A stretch of DNA of 64,000 bases from Mycobacterium alsense (GTDB lineage Bacteria > Actinomycetota > Actinomycetes > Mycobacteriales > Mycobacteriaceae). The position numbers were made by a program, and so were the translations under genes. The stretch lies in contig NZ_MVHD01000009.1 in assembly GCF_002086635.1 (NCBI RefSeq), positions 1-64,000 of the forward strand. The letters are read 5' to 3'. This document shows positions 32,368 through 40,515 of the stretch, piece by piece (positions within the stretch are counted from its first letter, which is position 1; the number at the start of each line of letters is the position of its first letter). Under the pieces are notes generated by a model, which was given only the letters and a program-made list of their open reading frames with translations, did no database searches and was not told the origin of the DNA.

Positions 32368-32913
32368 GTGATCACGACGCGTGAGGAATTGCGTAGCTAC
32401 CTGGCGTCGGACTTGCGGGCGAACGGTCTCGACCGGTGGAAGTTCCGCTATCGCCTGCTGGAGCGGCCCGCCTATTTTCAGCGCATGCTGCGCAAATCCG
32501 AGTACTGGACGAACTCCGCACGCACGCCGTTCGGGCGGCTCGTCGCCGCGTGGCTGCGGCTGCGCACGAAACTGCTCGGCGAGCGGGTGGGCCTGTACGT
32601 GTCGCGCAACGTGGCCGGTCCTGGCCTGTCGCTGGTGCACCCGGGCCCGATCTGGGTGCACTACAAGGCCCGGATCGGGGCCAACTGCCGCATCTACCAG
32701 GGTGTGACGATCGGTGAGGCAAGGGGCAAGGTCCCCGTCATCGGGGACGACGTGTGGATCTATCCGATGGCGATGGTGCTCGGCGTCGATGTCGGCGACC
32801 GCGCCTGCATCCTCGCCGGATCCATCGTCACCAAACCGGTGCCCGACGGCGCGGTGGTGGCCGGCGTCCCCGCCCGCATCGTCGAGTTGAACCGCGCGGC
32901 GGTCAGCGCCTAG
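32368..32913 (+). CDS. Serine acetyltransferase-like hexapeptide acyltransferase
   Basis: 181 aa from GTG 32368. An N-terminal helical part (about 1-75) precedes a left-handed beta-helix with hexapeptide repeats: IWVHYKARIGANCRIYQGVTIGEARGKVPVIGDDVWIYPMAMVLG...AGVPARIVE. The His in SLVHPGPIWVHY is the probable catalytic base region. This arrangement resembles CysE and colanic-acid-type WcaB acetyltransferases. The distance from cysteine genes and nearness to a polysaccharide cluster favour a sugar O-acetyltransferase, but this is inference. TAGTAT at 32353-32358 is a candidate -10. Confidence 0.82.
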   Translation: MITTREELRSYLASDLRANGLDRWKFRYRLLERPAYFQRMLRKSEYWTNSARTPFGRLVAAWLRLRTKLLGERVGLYVSRNVAGPGLSLVHPGPIWVHYKARIGANCRIYQGVTIGEARGKVPVIGDDVWIYPMAMVLGVDVGDRACILAGSIVTKPVPDGAVVAGVPARIVELNRAAVSA

Positions 32914-32919
32914 CCAACC

Positions 32920-33078
32920 GTGGCGACCCGCAGCGCCCGGCCACGCCGCGCTCGCGATCGCCACTGGTCCGATGGTGGCGACCCGCAGCGCCCGGCCACG
33001 CACGCCGCGCTCGCGATCGCCACTGGTCCGATGGTGGCGACCCGCAGCGCCCGGCCACGCCGCGCTCGCGATCGCCAC
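32920..33078. repeat. Triple 45-49-bp hairpin repeat between convergent genes
   Basis: Three copies lie at 32920-32964, 32975-33023 and 33034-33078. Each starts GTGGCGACCCGCAGCGCC and ends CTCGCGATCGCCAC, and they are separated by identical 10-bp spacers (TGGTCCGATG). Copies 1 and 3 are identical (45 bp); copy 2 has a 4-bp insertion. Each unit folds as a hairpin (GTGGCGA pairs with TCGCCAC, then an internal loop and AGCGC/GCGCT). The last base of copy 3 is part of the TetR stop codon. The array sits between convergent genes and probably terminates both. Confidence 0.9.
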
Positions 33079-33752
33079 TAGTTTCGGGCGGGCGCGGCCG
33101 TCCCCGTGTGGCGCAGCGCCTCGCGGGCGAGGAACTGACGGAAGTACGGCAGCGACGCCTCCGTCGCGATCGAGGCGAGCAAGAGCTCCCACATCTGACC
33201 GGTCCGGTCGGCGGTGGCCTCGGCGCTCGGTTTCGCCGCCATGGCGTTGGCCAAAAACCGCGCGCCGAACATCGCGCCCACGATCGACTCACTGACCACG
33301 ACCGGGTCCAGTTCGTCCCGCAGGTCGCCTTCGGTGGCCGCCCTGCGCGCCTGGGTAGCCATCAGCTCGACCAGGCTCGCGCAGAAGTGCGTGGCCGCCT
33401 CGTTGAATCCGCTCAGGGCGGCGGTCAATTGCTCGGCCGCGCGCGCCGTCTTGTCGGAGGTGAGCAGGTTCGCGATCGTGAACGTGCCGTGGATCATGTT
33501 CTCCAGCGCCGGCGACGACGACCCGCACACGTTGCGGAACGCGACGAGGATCGTCTCCGAACCCTCCTCGATGATGGCCGACGCCAGCGATTCCTTGGAA
33601 TCGAAGTGGTGGTAGAGGGCGCCCTTGGTCATCCCGGTCCGCTCGATGATGGTGTTCCATCCCGCCGCCGCGTACCCGACCTCGCCGAAGACGTCTATCG
33701 CCGCATCGAGGATCTTTCTCCGGGTGGCTTCCGAGCGAACCTGGCGCGCCAT
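33078..33752 (-). CDS. TetR-family regulator, ScbR/gamma-butyrolactone-receptor-like (1)
   Basis: 224 aa. The N-terminal HTH is RSEATRRKILDAAIDVFGEVGYAAAGWNTIIERTGMTKGALYHHFDSKESLASAII. MARQVRSE...TKGALYHHF...KE is the pattern of Streptomyces ScbR/ArpA receptors. The ligand-binding domain follows and the C-terminus has ASLPYFRQFLAREAL. A paralogue lies 172 bp upstream on the same strand and shares the YFRQFL ending. Neither a gamma-butyrolactone synthase nor an obvious target gene is beside it. Regulation of the neighbouring polysaccharide operon is possible but unproven. Confidence 0.88.
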   Translation of the reverse strand: MARQVRSEATRRKILDAAIDVFGEVGYAAAGWNTIIERTGMTKGALYHHFDSKESLASAIIEEGSETILVAFRNVCGSSSPALENMIHGTFTIANLLTSDKTARAAEQLTAALSGFNEAATHFCASLVELMATQARRAATEGDLRDELDPVVVSESIVGAMFGARFLANAMAAKPSAEATADRTGQMWELLLASIATEASLPYFRQFLAREALRHTGTAAPARN

Positions 33753-33924
33753 CGCGTCTGTACCTCCGGATTCCGTCTTGTGTGCTTAGGTCCCGGATCT
33801 CGACGTCGTACCAAACGTTCCGGCCAGGGCAGTAAGCCTAACAGCCGGTACGACGGGAGCGCCGGTCTGATGTGAATGCATCGAACCTGCGCTCAGATCA
33901 CGGATTTGGGCTTGATTTCGGTCG

Positions 33925-34596
33925 TCAATCCGCCCCGGTCGACGTGGAGGTGATGGCCAGTGACGCGCGCCGCCTGAGGAATTGGCGGAAGTACTCGGTC
34001 CGGTCCGCCTGCAGGATGCCGGTCAACATCAACAGCCAGCACTTCTCCAGGTCGCGCAGGAACCGCTCGGGCTCTTCCAGATTGCTGGTCTGCCGCAGCC
34101 CCATGTGCAGCGAGACCATCAGCCGGCCGACATCCTGCGGGTCGCAGTCCTCGTGGATGTCCCCCTCGGCGATGGCTTGCTCGACGACCCCCGCCAGCGC
34201 CTTGGCCCATTCGTCCAGCAGCCGCTTCTGCAGCCCCTCCGACCGGCCGACCGACTCGAGCAGGTTCAGGCCCGCCCGGACTCCATCGGTCTTGATGTCG
34301 CCGACGGCGATCAGATAGGAGAAGTCGATGAGGGTCTCCAGGCCCGAAAGCCCGCGGGTGAGCAGTTCTTCCACCTTGGCGGCGCCGTCCGTGGTCTGCC
34401 GCTCGATGATCGCCACGGCCAGCGCGTGCTTGGACCGGAAGTGGAAATACATCGCCCCCTTGGTCAGTTCCGCCTGCGCGAGAATGTCGTCGAGGCCGAC
34501 GTCGTGATAGGCGCGCCGGGCGAACTGGTGGGAGGCGGCCCGCAGAATCTGTCGCCGCGTCGCATCCGCGCGTCCGTCAGTCGAGTGGGCGGTCAT
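33925..34596 (-). CDS. TetR-family regulator, ScbR-like (2)
   Basis: 223 aa from ATG 34596; the longer open frame upstream encodes Arg/Pro-rich junk. The HTH is DATRRQILRAASHQFARRAYHDVGLDDILAQAELTKGAMYFHFRSKHALAVAII. The C-terminal domain ends DRTEYFRQFLRRRASLA. It resembles the next TetR (33078-33752) over its whole length in motif order and ending, which points to an old tandem duplication. The upstream AT-rich region with TTCGAA-centred repeats could hold its operator. Confidence 0.87.
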   Translation of the reverse strand: MTAHSTDGRADATRRQILRAASHQFARRAYHDVGLDDILAQAELTKGAMYFHFRSKHALAVAIIERQTTDGAAKVEELLTRGLSGLETLIDFSYLIAVGDIKTDGVRAGLNLLESVGRSEGLQKRLLDEWAKALAGVVEQAIAEGDIHEDCDPQDVGRLMVSLHMGLRQTSNLEEPERFLRDLEKCWLLMLTGILQADRTEYFRQFLRRRASLAITSTSTGAD

Positions 34597-35139
34597 CGGA
34601 ACCGAGGACTCAGCTGTCCGGGGCGGGTCGATCGCGCTGCCGCGTACGCGACTCGAGTGATCATTCCGGCGCCTGCGCCGCGGCCCGGATCGATCGTTTC
34701 CACGTTGAGGGTGCCTTCCTCGAGCAGGGCACACACCCGGTTCTAGAGCCAGCACTCACCGGCGTGTTTTCGGCGGCATTTGGACCGTCTTTGAGGTTAG
34801 CAGTCAGTCGTGGCGCTGAGGCGTTCAACGCAGCGGGTCGAGTTCGCGAAGTTCGAAATACTTACGGTGCGGTTAGAGGCTGCACTTCGAACTAAAAGTA
34901 TGTAGAATCTCGCTCCATGTGGTTATCAGTTTGTTGGCCTGGTCAGCGCCTGTTTTCCGGGCGTCGCCCGCGCGGCGCAGCCCGGCCGACGCGCCAACCA
35001 CTGCGCCGGATGGCGTGCGCGCACGGCCCGCGGCCTGTGTCGTTCGTCACTCCGCCGGCCGTGTCGGCCCCGGCCACCGGCCGGGCTTCGTCCACCGCCG
35101 CCGCGGCGGCGGCCCGGTAGAGGCCGGGGGTCCGAGACG
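34597..35139. other. Intergenic region between TetR 2 and the PPE gene
   Basis: 543 bp. AGTTCGAA (34850-34857) and TTCGAACT (34886-34893) form an inverted repeat within an AT-rich stretch, a plausible regulator site or promoter. From about 34917 to 35130 the DNA is GC-rich and open in several frames but shows no recognisable protein. One frame (GTG 35037 to TAG 35120) begins VSFVTPP, which faintly recalls a PE N-terminus but ends after 27 codons. Confidence 0.4.
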
Positions 35140-36369
35140 ATGGATTTTGGCGCGATTCCCCCGGAGATCAACTCCATGAGGATGTACGCCGGTCCGGGCC
35201 CGGGGTCGATGGTGGCCGCCGCCGCGGCGTGGGACGACCTGGCCGCAGAGCTGCATTCCGCCGCGGCTTCCTACCGGTCGGTGATCGCGGGATTGACCGT
35301 TGGACGGTGGCTGGGCCCGTCCTCGCTGTCCATGGCGTCCGCGTTCGGGCCGTATGCGGCATGGACGGCCGGCGCCGCCGCGCGGGCCCAGGAGGCGGCC
35401 AGCCACGCGCAGCTTGCCGTCGACATCTATGAGGAAGCCTTCGCGATGACGGTGCCCCCGGCCGCGGTCGCGGCCAACCGGGCCCAGCTCGCGGTACTGG
35501 TCGCGACCAACTTCTTTGGCCAGAACTCCCCGGCGATCGCGCTCAACGAGGCCGAATACGGCGAGATGTGGGCGCAGGACGCCGCGGCCATGTATCAATA
35601 CGCCGCCAGTTCGGCCGAAGCGGCGGACCTGACGCCGTTCGCGTCGGCGCCGGACGTGACCAACCCCGCCGGTGTCGCGGGGCAGGCGACCGCGGTGTCC
35701 GAGGCCGCCGCCGGTGCGACCACCCAGCAGTTCTCGCTGGCCAGCCTGATGTCTTCGCTGTCCTCGATGTTGCAGGGCCTGGCGACGCCGGCCTCGGCGA
35801 GCGCCGCCAGCACCGGGTCCGAAACCGCGTGGGGCACGCTGCTGGGCGGGACCGGCCAGTCGGGCCTCTCGCTGTCCAGCTTCATGACCAATTTCCAAGA
35901 CAACCTGCCCGCCATCCTGCCCGGCTACCTGATGGTGGCCGCGACCCCGCTGTATGGGCTGTCCAGCGTCCTGGGCATGGCCCAGACCATGCAGGGGCTC
36001 GCCGCCACCGCCGCCCAGGGCGCCGCCGAGGCCGCCGGGGATGTGGCCGCGGCGGCCACCGAGGCGGCCGAAGGGCTCGGTGGCCTGGGCGCGGGCGTGG
36101 CCGGCGGCCTGGGTCAGGCCGCCTCGCTGGGCTCGCTGTCGGTGCCGCCCAGCTGGACGAGCGTCATCCCCGCCGCGCACTTGACCAGCGCGGGCGCGGT
36201 GTTGCCGAACGCCGGGGCTCCCGGCGGACTGGGCAACGTGCCGCCCAGCCTGCTGGGCGGCCTGCCGCGGGCGGCGGGCGGCCCGCAGGCGCCCGGCCCG
36301 CGCTACGGGCAGATCCCGACCGTGATGGCGCAGCCGCCCTCCGGCGGCTACGGGGCGTCGATCGTATGA
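35140..36369 (+). CDS. PPE family protein, PPE-SVP subgroup
   Basis: 409 aa beginning [16 protein letters not shown]. The PPE domain (about 1-170) contains [12 protein letters not shown] and [20 protein letters not shown]. The C-terminal part has the SVP motif [10 protein letters not shown] (about 331-340) and ends in a Pro/Gly-rich stretch. It is closely similar in N-terminal wording to the PPE at 141-1481. No intact PE partner is adjacent. It is the last gene before the polysaccharide operon, on the same strand, but a GC-rich hairpin separates the two. A functional link with the operon is not shown. Confidence 0.93.
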   Translation: MDFGAIPPEINSMRMYAGPGPGSMVAAAAAWDDLAAELHSAAASYRSVIAGLTVGRWLGPSSLSMASAFGPYAAWTAGAAARAQEAASHAQLAVDIYEEAFAMTVPPAAVAANRAQLAVLVATNFFGQNSPAIALNEAEYGEMWAQDAAAMYQYAASSAEAADLTPFASAPDVTNPAGVAGQATAVSEAAAGATTQQFSLASLMSSLSSMLQGLATPASASAASTGSETAWGTLLGGTGQSGLSLSSFMTNFQDNLPAILPGYLMVAATPLYGLSSVLGMAQTMQGLAATAAQGAAEAAGDVAAAATEAAEGLGGLGAGVAGGLGQAASLGSLSVPPSWTSVIPAAHLTSAGAVLPNAGAPGGLGNVPPSLLGGLPRAAGGPQAPGPRYGQIPTVMAQPPSGGYGASIV

Positions 36370-36389
36370 GCGCGCCCGTGGTTCCCGGG

Positions 36390-36412
36390 AGGGCCGGCCC
36401 CGGCCCGGCCCT
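36390..36412 (+). terminator. GC-rich hairpin after the PPE gene
   Basis: AGGGCCGG and CCGGCCCT form 8-bp arms 20 bp after the PPE stop. AT-rich DNA follows with ATAC-CAAAA-GTAT (36416-36428), a candidate operator or promoter element for the polysaccharide operon. Confidence 0.55.
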
Positions 36413-36547
36413 GCATATACCAAAAGTATCGTTACACGCTTCTGTCCGGGGGTTTGGTTTCCCGGGATTGGCGTCAACTCCGGCCGGCTGCGCCCGGACC
36501 GGGGGTGCGTCGCGTACCGCAGTCCGCCACACGAAGGGGTCGGTGTC

Positions 36548-37342
36548 ATGAAAGTCGTGCTTTTCTGCGGTGGTTACGGCATGCGGATGCGCACCGCCGA
36601 GGGCGACCTCGTCCCCAAACCCCTGCAGATGGTCGGCCCCCGGCCGCTCCTGTGGCACGTGATGCGCTACTACGCCCACTACGGTCACAAGGACTTCATC
36701 CTGTGCCTGGGTTACGGCCAGTCGATGGTCAAGGACTTCTTCCTCAACTACCGCGAGATGGAGTCCAACGACTTCGTCATGCGCTCCGGGCAGATCGAGC
36801 TGCTCGACTCCGACATGTCCGACTGGACCATCACCTTCGTCGACACCGGGCTGGAGTCCCCGATCGGCGAGCGGCTGCGGCGGGTGCGCAAGTACATCGG
36901 CGGCGACCGATACTTCCTCGCCAACTACGCCGACGTGCTGACCGACGCTCCGCTGGACGCGATGATCGACCGGTTGCGGACCAGCGGCGCCGCGGCCTCC
37001 ATGCTGATCGTGCCGCCGCAGTCGTCCTTCCACTGCGTCGATGTCAGCGCCGACGGCGACATCAAAGAGATCGCCCCCATCGCCAAGTTCCCGATCTGGG
37101 TGAACGGCGGCTATTTCGTGCTGACCCAGGAGGTGTTCGACCTCATTCCCGAAAACGGGGACCTCGTCGGCGACGCCTGCATGAGTCTCGCCGGCAGCGG
37201 ACGGCTGCTGGGGTATCAGCACCACGGCTTCTGGAAACCGGCCGACACGTTCAAGGAGCGCGCGGAGCTCGACGCCGACTACAACGCGGGCAACCGCCCG
37301 TGGATGGTGTGGGAGCAGCCCGTCGCGAGACGTTCGGCATGA
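36548..37342 (+). CDS. Glucose-1-phosphate cytidylyltransferase-like sugar nucleotidyltransferase
   Basis: 264 aa, first gene of the 14-gene polysaccharide run. It has a nucleotidyltransferase fold: MKVVLFCGGYGMRMRTAEGDLVPKPLQMVGPRPLLWHVMRYYAHYGHKDFILCLGY. The G-G-x-G-x-R loop and the KP residue are present. Later segments ITFVDTGLESPIGERLRRV, INGG-like WVNGGYFVLTQEVFDLI and HHGFWKPADTFKER match RfbF, which makes CDP-glucose from CTP and glucose-1-P. Nearby sugar-modifying genes suggest a CDP-activated deoxy sugar, but nucleotide specificity is inferred. The stop overlaps the next ATG by 4 bp. Confidence 0.87.
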   Translation: MKVVLFCGGYGMRMRTAEGDLVPKPLQMVGPRPLLWHVMRYYAHYGHKDFILCLGYGQSMVKDFFLNYREMESNDFVMRSGQIELLDSDMSDWTITFVDTGLESPIGERLRRVRKYIGGDRYFLANYADVLTDAPLDAMIDRLRTSGAAASMLIVPPQSSFHCVDVSADGDIKEIAPIAKFPIWVNGGYFVLTQEVFDLIPENGDLVGDACMSLAGSGRLLGYQHHGFWKPADTFKERAELDADYNAGNRPWMVWEQPVARRSA

Positions 37343-38001
37343 TCCCGCTGCACACCGGCGCGATCGGTTCGATCGCCGCCATCGGGGCGCACTGCGACGA
37401 CATCGCGATCGGCGCCGGCGCGACGCTGCTGCAAATCGCCCGGCACAACCCCGGTCTCGTCGTGCACGCCCTCGTGCTGACCGGCGCCGGCACCGAGCGC
37501 GAGGTCGAGGAGAAGAACGCATTCGCAGCGCTGTTCCCGCACGCCGACGTGCGGTTGACGGTCGCCGACCTGCCCGACGGCCACCTGCCGGAGCATTGGG
37601 GCGCCGTCAAGCGCCAGCTCGCCCGGTTCCGCGGCCAGTGCGAGCCCGACCTGGTCCTCGGTCCGCAACGACACGACTACCACCAGGACCACCGCGCGGT
37701 CGCCGAGCTCATCCCGACCGAGTTCCGCGCGCACCTGGTGTTGGGCTACGAGATCCTCAAGTGGGAGTCCGACTTGCCCAATCCGGCTCTCTACGTGGAC
37801 ATTCCAAGCAAACTGGCCCGCAAGAAGGCGCAGCTGCTCGCGGAGTCGTATCCGTCCCAATCGGGCCGTGACTGGTTCGACGACGAAGCGTTCCTCGGCC
37901 TGATGCGGATCCGCGGCGTGCAGTCGCGGGCCCGCTACGCCGAGGCCTACACGGTCGAAAAGGCGTCGCTGCGTCCGTTCGGCGAACGTTCACACCACTG
38001 A
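37339..38001 (+). CDS. PIG-L/LmbE-family deacetylase
   Basis: 220 aa. The zinc-binding motifs are AAIGAHCDDIAIGAGATL (A-H-x-D-D) and DYHQDHRAVAELIP (H-x-x-H). These enzymes remove N-acetyl groups from GlcNAc-containing substrates; MshB and Mca are mycobacterial relatives. In this operon it probably deacetylates an amino sugar on a nucleotide or lipid-linked intermediate. ATGA overlap with the gene before implies translational coupling. Confidence 0.88.
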   Translation: MIPLHTGAIGSIAAIGAHCDDIAIGAGATLLQIARHNPGLVVHALVLTGAGTEREVEEKNAFAALFPHADVRLTVADLPDGHLPEHWGAVKRQLARFRGQCEPDLVLGPQRHDYHQDHRAVAELIPTEFRAHLVLGYEILKWESDLPNPALYVDIPSKLARKKAQLLAESYPSQSGRDWFDDEAFLGLMRIRGVQSRARYAEAYTVEKASLRPFGERSHH

Positions 38002-38022
38002 CAGGGCCGGAGGGACCACGCC

Positions 38023-39066
38023 ATGCGAGTGCTTGTCACCGGCACGGAAGGCTACCTGGGTTGCCTTCTCGCACCGCTGCTTTTGGCCGACGGCCACGAA
38101 GTCGTGGGTCTGGACACCGGCTACTACCGGGCCGGCTGGCTGTGCCCGGGCGCGATCGCGGACGCCCCGCATGGGGTCGCGCCGCTCACCCTCATCAAGG
38201 ACATTCGCGACGTCACCGCCGCCGACCTGCGCGGGTTCGACGCGATCGTGCACATGGCCGAGCTGAGCAACGATCCGATCGGTGACTTGATCGGCGACGT
38301 GACCTTTGAGGTAAACCATCGCGGCAGTGTGCATCTGGCCGAGTGTGCCAGGCGCGCCGGCGTCGACCGGTTCATCTACATGTCCTCGTGCAGTGTGTAC
38401 GGGATCGCCGAAGGCACGGTCGACGAGACCAGCCCCGTCAACCCGCTGACCCCGTACGCCAAATGCAAAGCCCTGGTCGAGCGGGACCTCGGCGCGATGG
38501 CCGGCGACGACTTCTCCCCGGTATTCCTGCGCAACGCAACGGCATTCGGCGCCTCACCGAGGATGCGGTTCGACATCGTCCTGAACAACCTGGCCGGCCT
38601 CGCATGGACCGAACACCGCATCGCGATGACCAGCGACGGCACGCCGTGGCGCCCCCTGGTCCACGCTCTTGACATAGCCCAGGCCATTCGTTGCGCGCTG
38701 CGCGCCGACCGGCAGGCCGTGCACAACCTCGTGGTCAACGTCGGCAGCGACGAAAACAACCGCACGGTGCGCGAGATCGCGGAGACGGTCAACGCCGAAT
38801 TCCCCGGGTGTGAGCTCAGTTTCGGCCCGCCCAACGCCGACACCCGCAGCTACCGCGTCGCATTCGGCAAGATCCGCGAGGTGTTCCCCGATTTCCGCGC
38901 GGCGTGGGACGTCGCGGCCGGGGCCGCGCAACTGCACCGCGTGTTCCAAACGATCGCAATGGAACCCGAGACGTTCCACGGCCGCGGCCATACCCGCCTC
39001 AAGCAAATCGAATACCTGCTCAAGACGGGGCAGGTCGACGACCGACTGTTCTGGAAGGAGACGTAG
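38023..39066 (+). CDS. NAD-dependent sugar epimerase/dehydratase (extended SDR)
   Basis: 347 aa. The Rossmann motif is VTGTEGYLGCLLAPLL, with the catalytic Ser/Tyr/Lys in YMSSCSVYG and PLTPYAKCKALVE (Y-x-x-x-K). Extended SDRs of this type are nucleotide-sugar 4,6-dehydratases, epimerases or ketoreductases. Next to a cytidylyltransferase, a 3,5-epimerase and C-methyltransferases, it could be the 4,6-dehydratase or 4-ketoreductase of a CDP-deoxysugar pathway. The exact reaction cannot be read from sequence. The stop shares one base with the next GTG. Confidence 0.87.
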   Translation: MRVLVTGTEGYLGCLLAPLLLADGHEVVGLDTGYYRAGWLCPGAIADAPHGVAPLTLIKDIRDVTAADLRGFDAIVHMAELSNDPIGDLIGDVTFEVNHRGSVHLAECARRAGVDRFIYMSSCSVYGIAEGTVDETSPVNPLTPYAKCKALVERDLGAMAGDDFSPVFLRNATAFGASPRMRFDIVLNNLAGLAWTEHRIAMTSDGTPWRPLVHALDIAQAIRCALRADRQAVHNLVVNVGSDENNRTVREIAETVNAEFPGCELSFGPPNADTRSYRVAFGKIREVFPDFRAAWDVAAGAAQLHRVFQTIAMEPETFHGRGHTRLKQIEYLLKTGQVDDRLFWKET

Positions 39067-39620
39067 TGAAGTACACGCCCACGAGCGTCGCCGGGGTGAC
39101 GATCATCGACATCGAGCCCCATCGCGACCATCGCGGCTTCTTCTCTCGATCCTTCTGCGCCGACGAATTCGCGACCCACGGCCTGATTTCCGAAGTGGCA
39201 CAAACGAGCATCTGCTTCAACCACACCCGCGGGACGGTGCGCGGCCTGCACCGCCAGGCCCCGCCGCACGCGGAGGCAAAGCTGGTGCGGTGCGTGCGCG
39301 GTGCGATCGTCGACGTCGCCGTCGACGTCCGCCCCGAGTCGCAGACCTACGGCAAGCACGTGATGGTCGAGCTCAGCGCGGACAACCGCCGGGCGCTGTT
39401 CCTGCCCCCATACGTCGCCCACGGATTTCAGACCCTGACCGACGACGCCGAGGTCCTGTACCAGATCAGCGGCCCCTACGCCCCGCACAGCGAGGAGGGA
39501 TTCCGCTGGGACGACACCGAATTCGGCATCGAGTGGCCGCTGCCGGTGACCGTCGTGTCGGAGAAGGACGCCAGCTGGCCCTACCTGGAGGAGGCGGCGG
39601 CCGGGAGCGGGGCGTCATGA
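39066..39620 (+). CDS. dTDP-4-dehydrorhamnose 3,5-epimerase-like (RmlC/RfbC family)
   Basis: 184 aa from GTG 39066 (TAGTG overlap with the SDR). A cupin fold with RDHRGFFSRSFC, TSICFNHTRGTVRGLHRQAPP (catalytic His), KLVRCVRGAIVDVAVDVR and LFLPPYVAHGFQTL, all RmlC landmarks. The usual L-H-Y/F-Q becomes L-H-R-Q. It would epimerise a 4-keto-6-deoxy sugar at C3 and/or C5. The mycobacterial rhamnose pathway has its own rmlC elsewhere, so this copy probably serves the surface polysaccharide. Confidence 0.9.
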   Translation: MKYTPTSVAGVTIIDIEPHRDHRGFFSRSFCADEFATHGLISEVAQTSICFNHTRGTVRGLHRQAPPHAEAKLVRCVRGAIVDVAVDVRPESQTYGKHVMVELSADNRRALFLPPYVAHGFQTLTDDAEVLYQISGPYAPHSEEGFRWDDTEFGIEWPLPVTVVSEKDASWPYLEEAAAGSGAS

Positions 39621-39658
39621 CGTCGCCTGGCCCGACAGTAGGGCATCTGGGATAGGCC

Positions 39659-40498
39659 ATGAGGGTGTCAGGAGTTCCGGTGCGGATGGTCGTCAGCGGC
39701 AGCGTCGTAGAGCGCTGCGACACCGACGAAGTGCTGTCGATCATCGCGACCCGGCTGCGCTCGCGGTCGCCCGGCCTGGCGGTGGGCTCGGTCAACCTCG
39801 ACCACCTGCACCACTTCCGCACCCTGGGTGAGGCCCCCACGGGCCGGATCGAGTGGCTGCTGCTGGCCGACGGCATGCCGATCGCGTGGCGCGGGCAGCT
39901 GCTGACCGCGAAGCCGTGGCCCCGGGTCACCGGCGCCGACCTGCTGCCCGAGGTCCTCGCGCTGGCGGAGTCGACGGGCCGGCGGGTCGGCTTTTTCGGC
40001 GGCAGCGTCGAGACCCACCGCCTGCTGGCGCAGCGCCTGCGGGCGCGCTACCCCGCGCTCGTGGTCTCGGGAATGTGGGCGCCCGACCCGGCCCACATCG
40101 AATCGTCTTCCGAGGCTCTCGTCGCCGACATCCGCGTGGCCGGCACCGACATCCTGGTGGTCAGCCTGGGCAAGCCGCGCCAGGAGCAGTGGATCGACCG
40201 GCACGGCTTCGCCACCGGGGCAAAGGTTTTCCTGCCGAGCGGCGGCGCCATCGACTTCCTGGCCGGCATGACCCGCCGGGCGCCGCGGTGGATGCAGCGC
40301 GTCGGGCTGGAGTGGTTCTACCGGCTGACGCGCGAACCCCGGCGGCTGGCGCGCCGGTACCTGGTGCAGGGCCCGCTCGCGCTGCTGCGCGCGTCACGGG
40401 CGCAGCTCATCTGCTATCCCGGCGTCTACTACGCCGGGACACCGTCGGTCGAGGTCTCCGAAACCCTTCCCGTCGCAGTCGAATCGGCGAGCGCGTAG
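39659..40498 (+). CDS. WecG/TagA/CpsF-family glycosyltransferase (GT26)
   Basis: 279 aa. Typical segments are VNLDHLHHFRTL, LLLADGMPIAWRG, PRVTGADLLPEVLALAESTGRRVGFFGG and VSLGKPRQEQWIDRHG, and it ends PRWMQRVGLEWFYRLTREPRRLARRYL. GT26 enzymes usually add the second sugar to a polyprenyl-PP-linked primer (WecG, TagA, GumM). Placed right before the sugar-1-P transferase, the pair mirrors GumD/GumM of xanthan-type pathways. It lies 38 bp after the epimerase. Confidence 0.92.
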   Translation: MRVSGVPVRMVVSGSVVERCDTDEVLSIIATRLRSRSPGLAVGSVNLDHLHHFRTLGEAPTGRIEWLLLADGMPIAWRGQLLTAKPWPRVTGADLLPEVLALAESTGRRVGFFGGSVETHRLLAQRLRARYPALVVSGMWAPDPAHIESSSEALVADIRVAGTDILVVSLGKPRQEQWIDRHGFATGAKVFLPSGGAIDFLAGMTRRAPRWMQRVGLEWFYRLTREPRRLARRYLVQGPLALLRASRAQLICYPGVYYAGTPSVEVSETLPVAVESASA

Positions 40499-40515
40499 GC
40501 GAGGGACCGACCACG

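Noticed and set aside
32920..33078. Possible short CRISPR array
   Set aside because: The spacers are identical and only 10 bp, the units are hairpin-forming and of unequal length, and no cas gene is present.
35037..35120. Possible PE gene before the PPE gene (frame starting VSFVTPP)
   Set aside because: It ends after 27 codons and does not continue in another frame as a PE domain. The resemblance is limited to the first residues.
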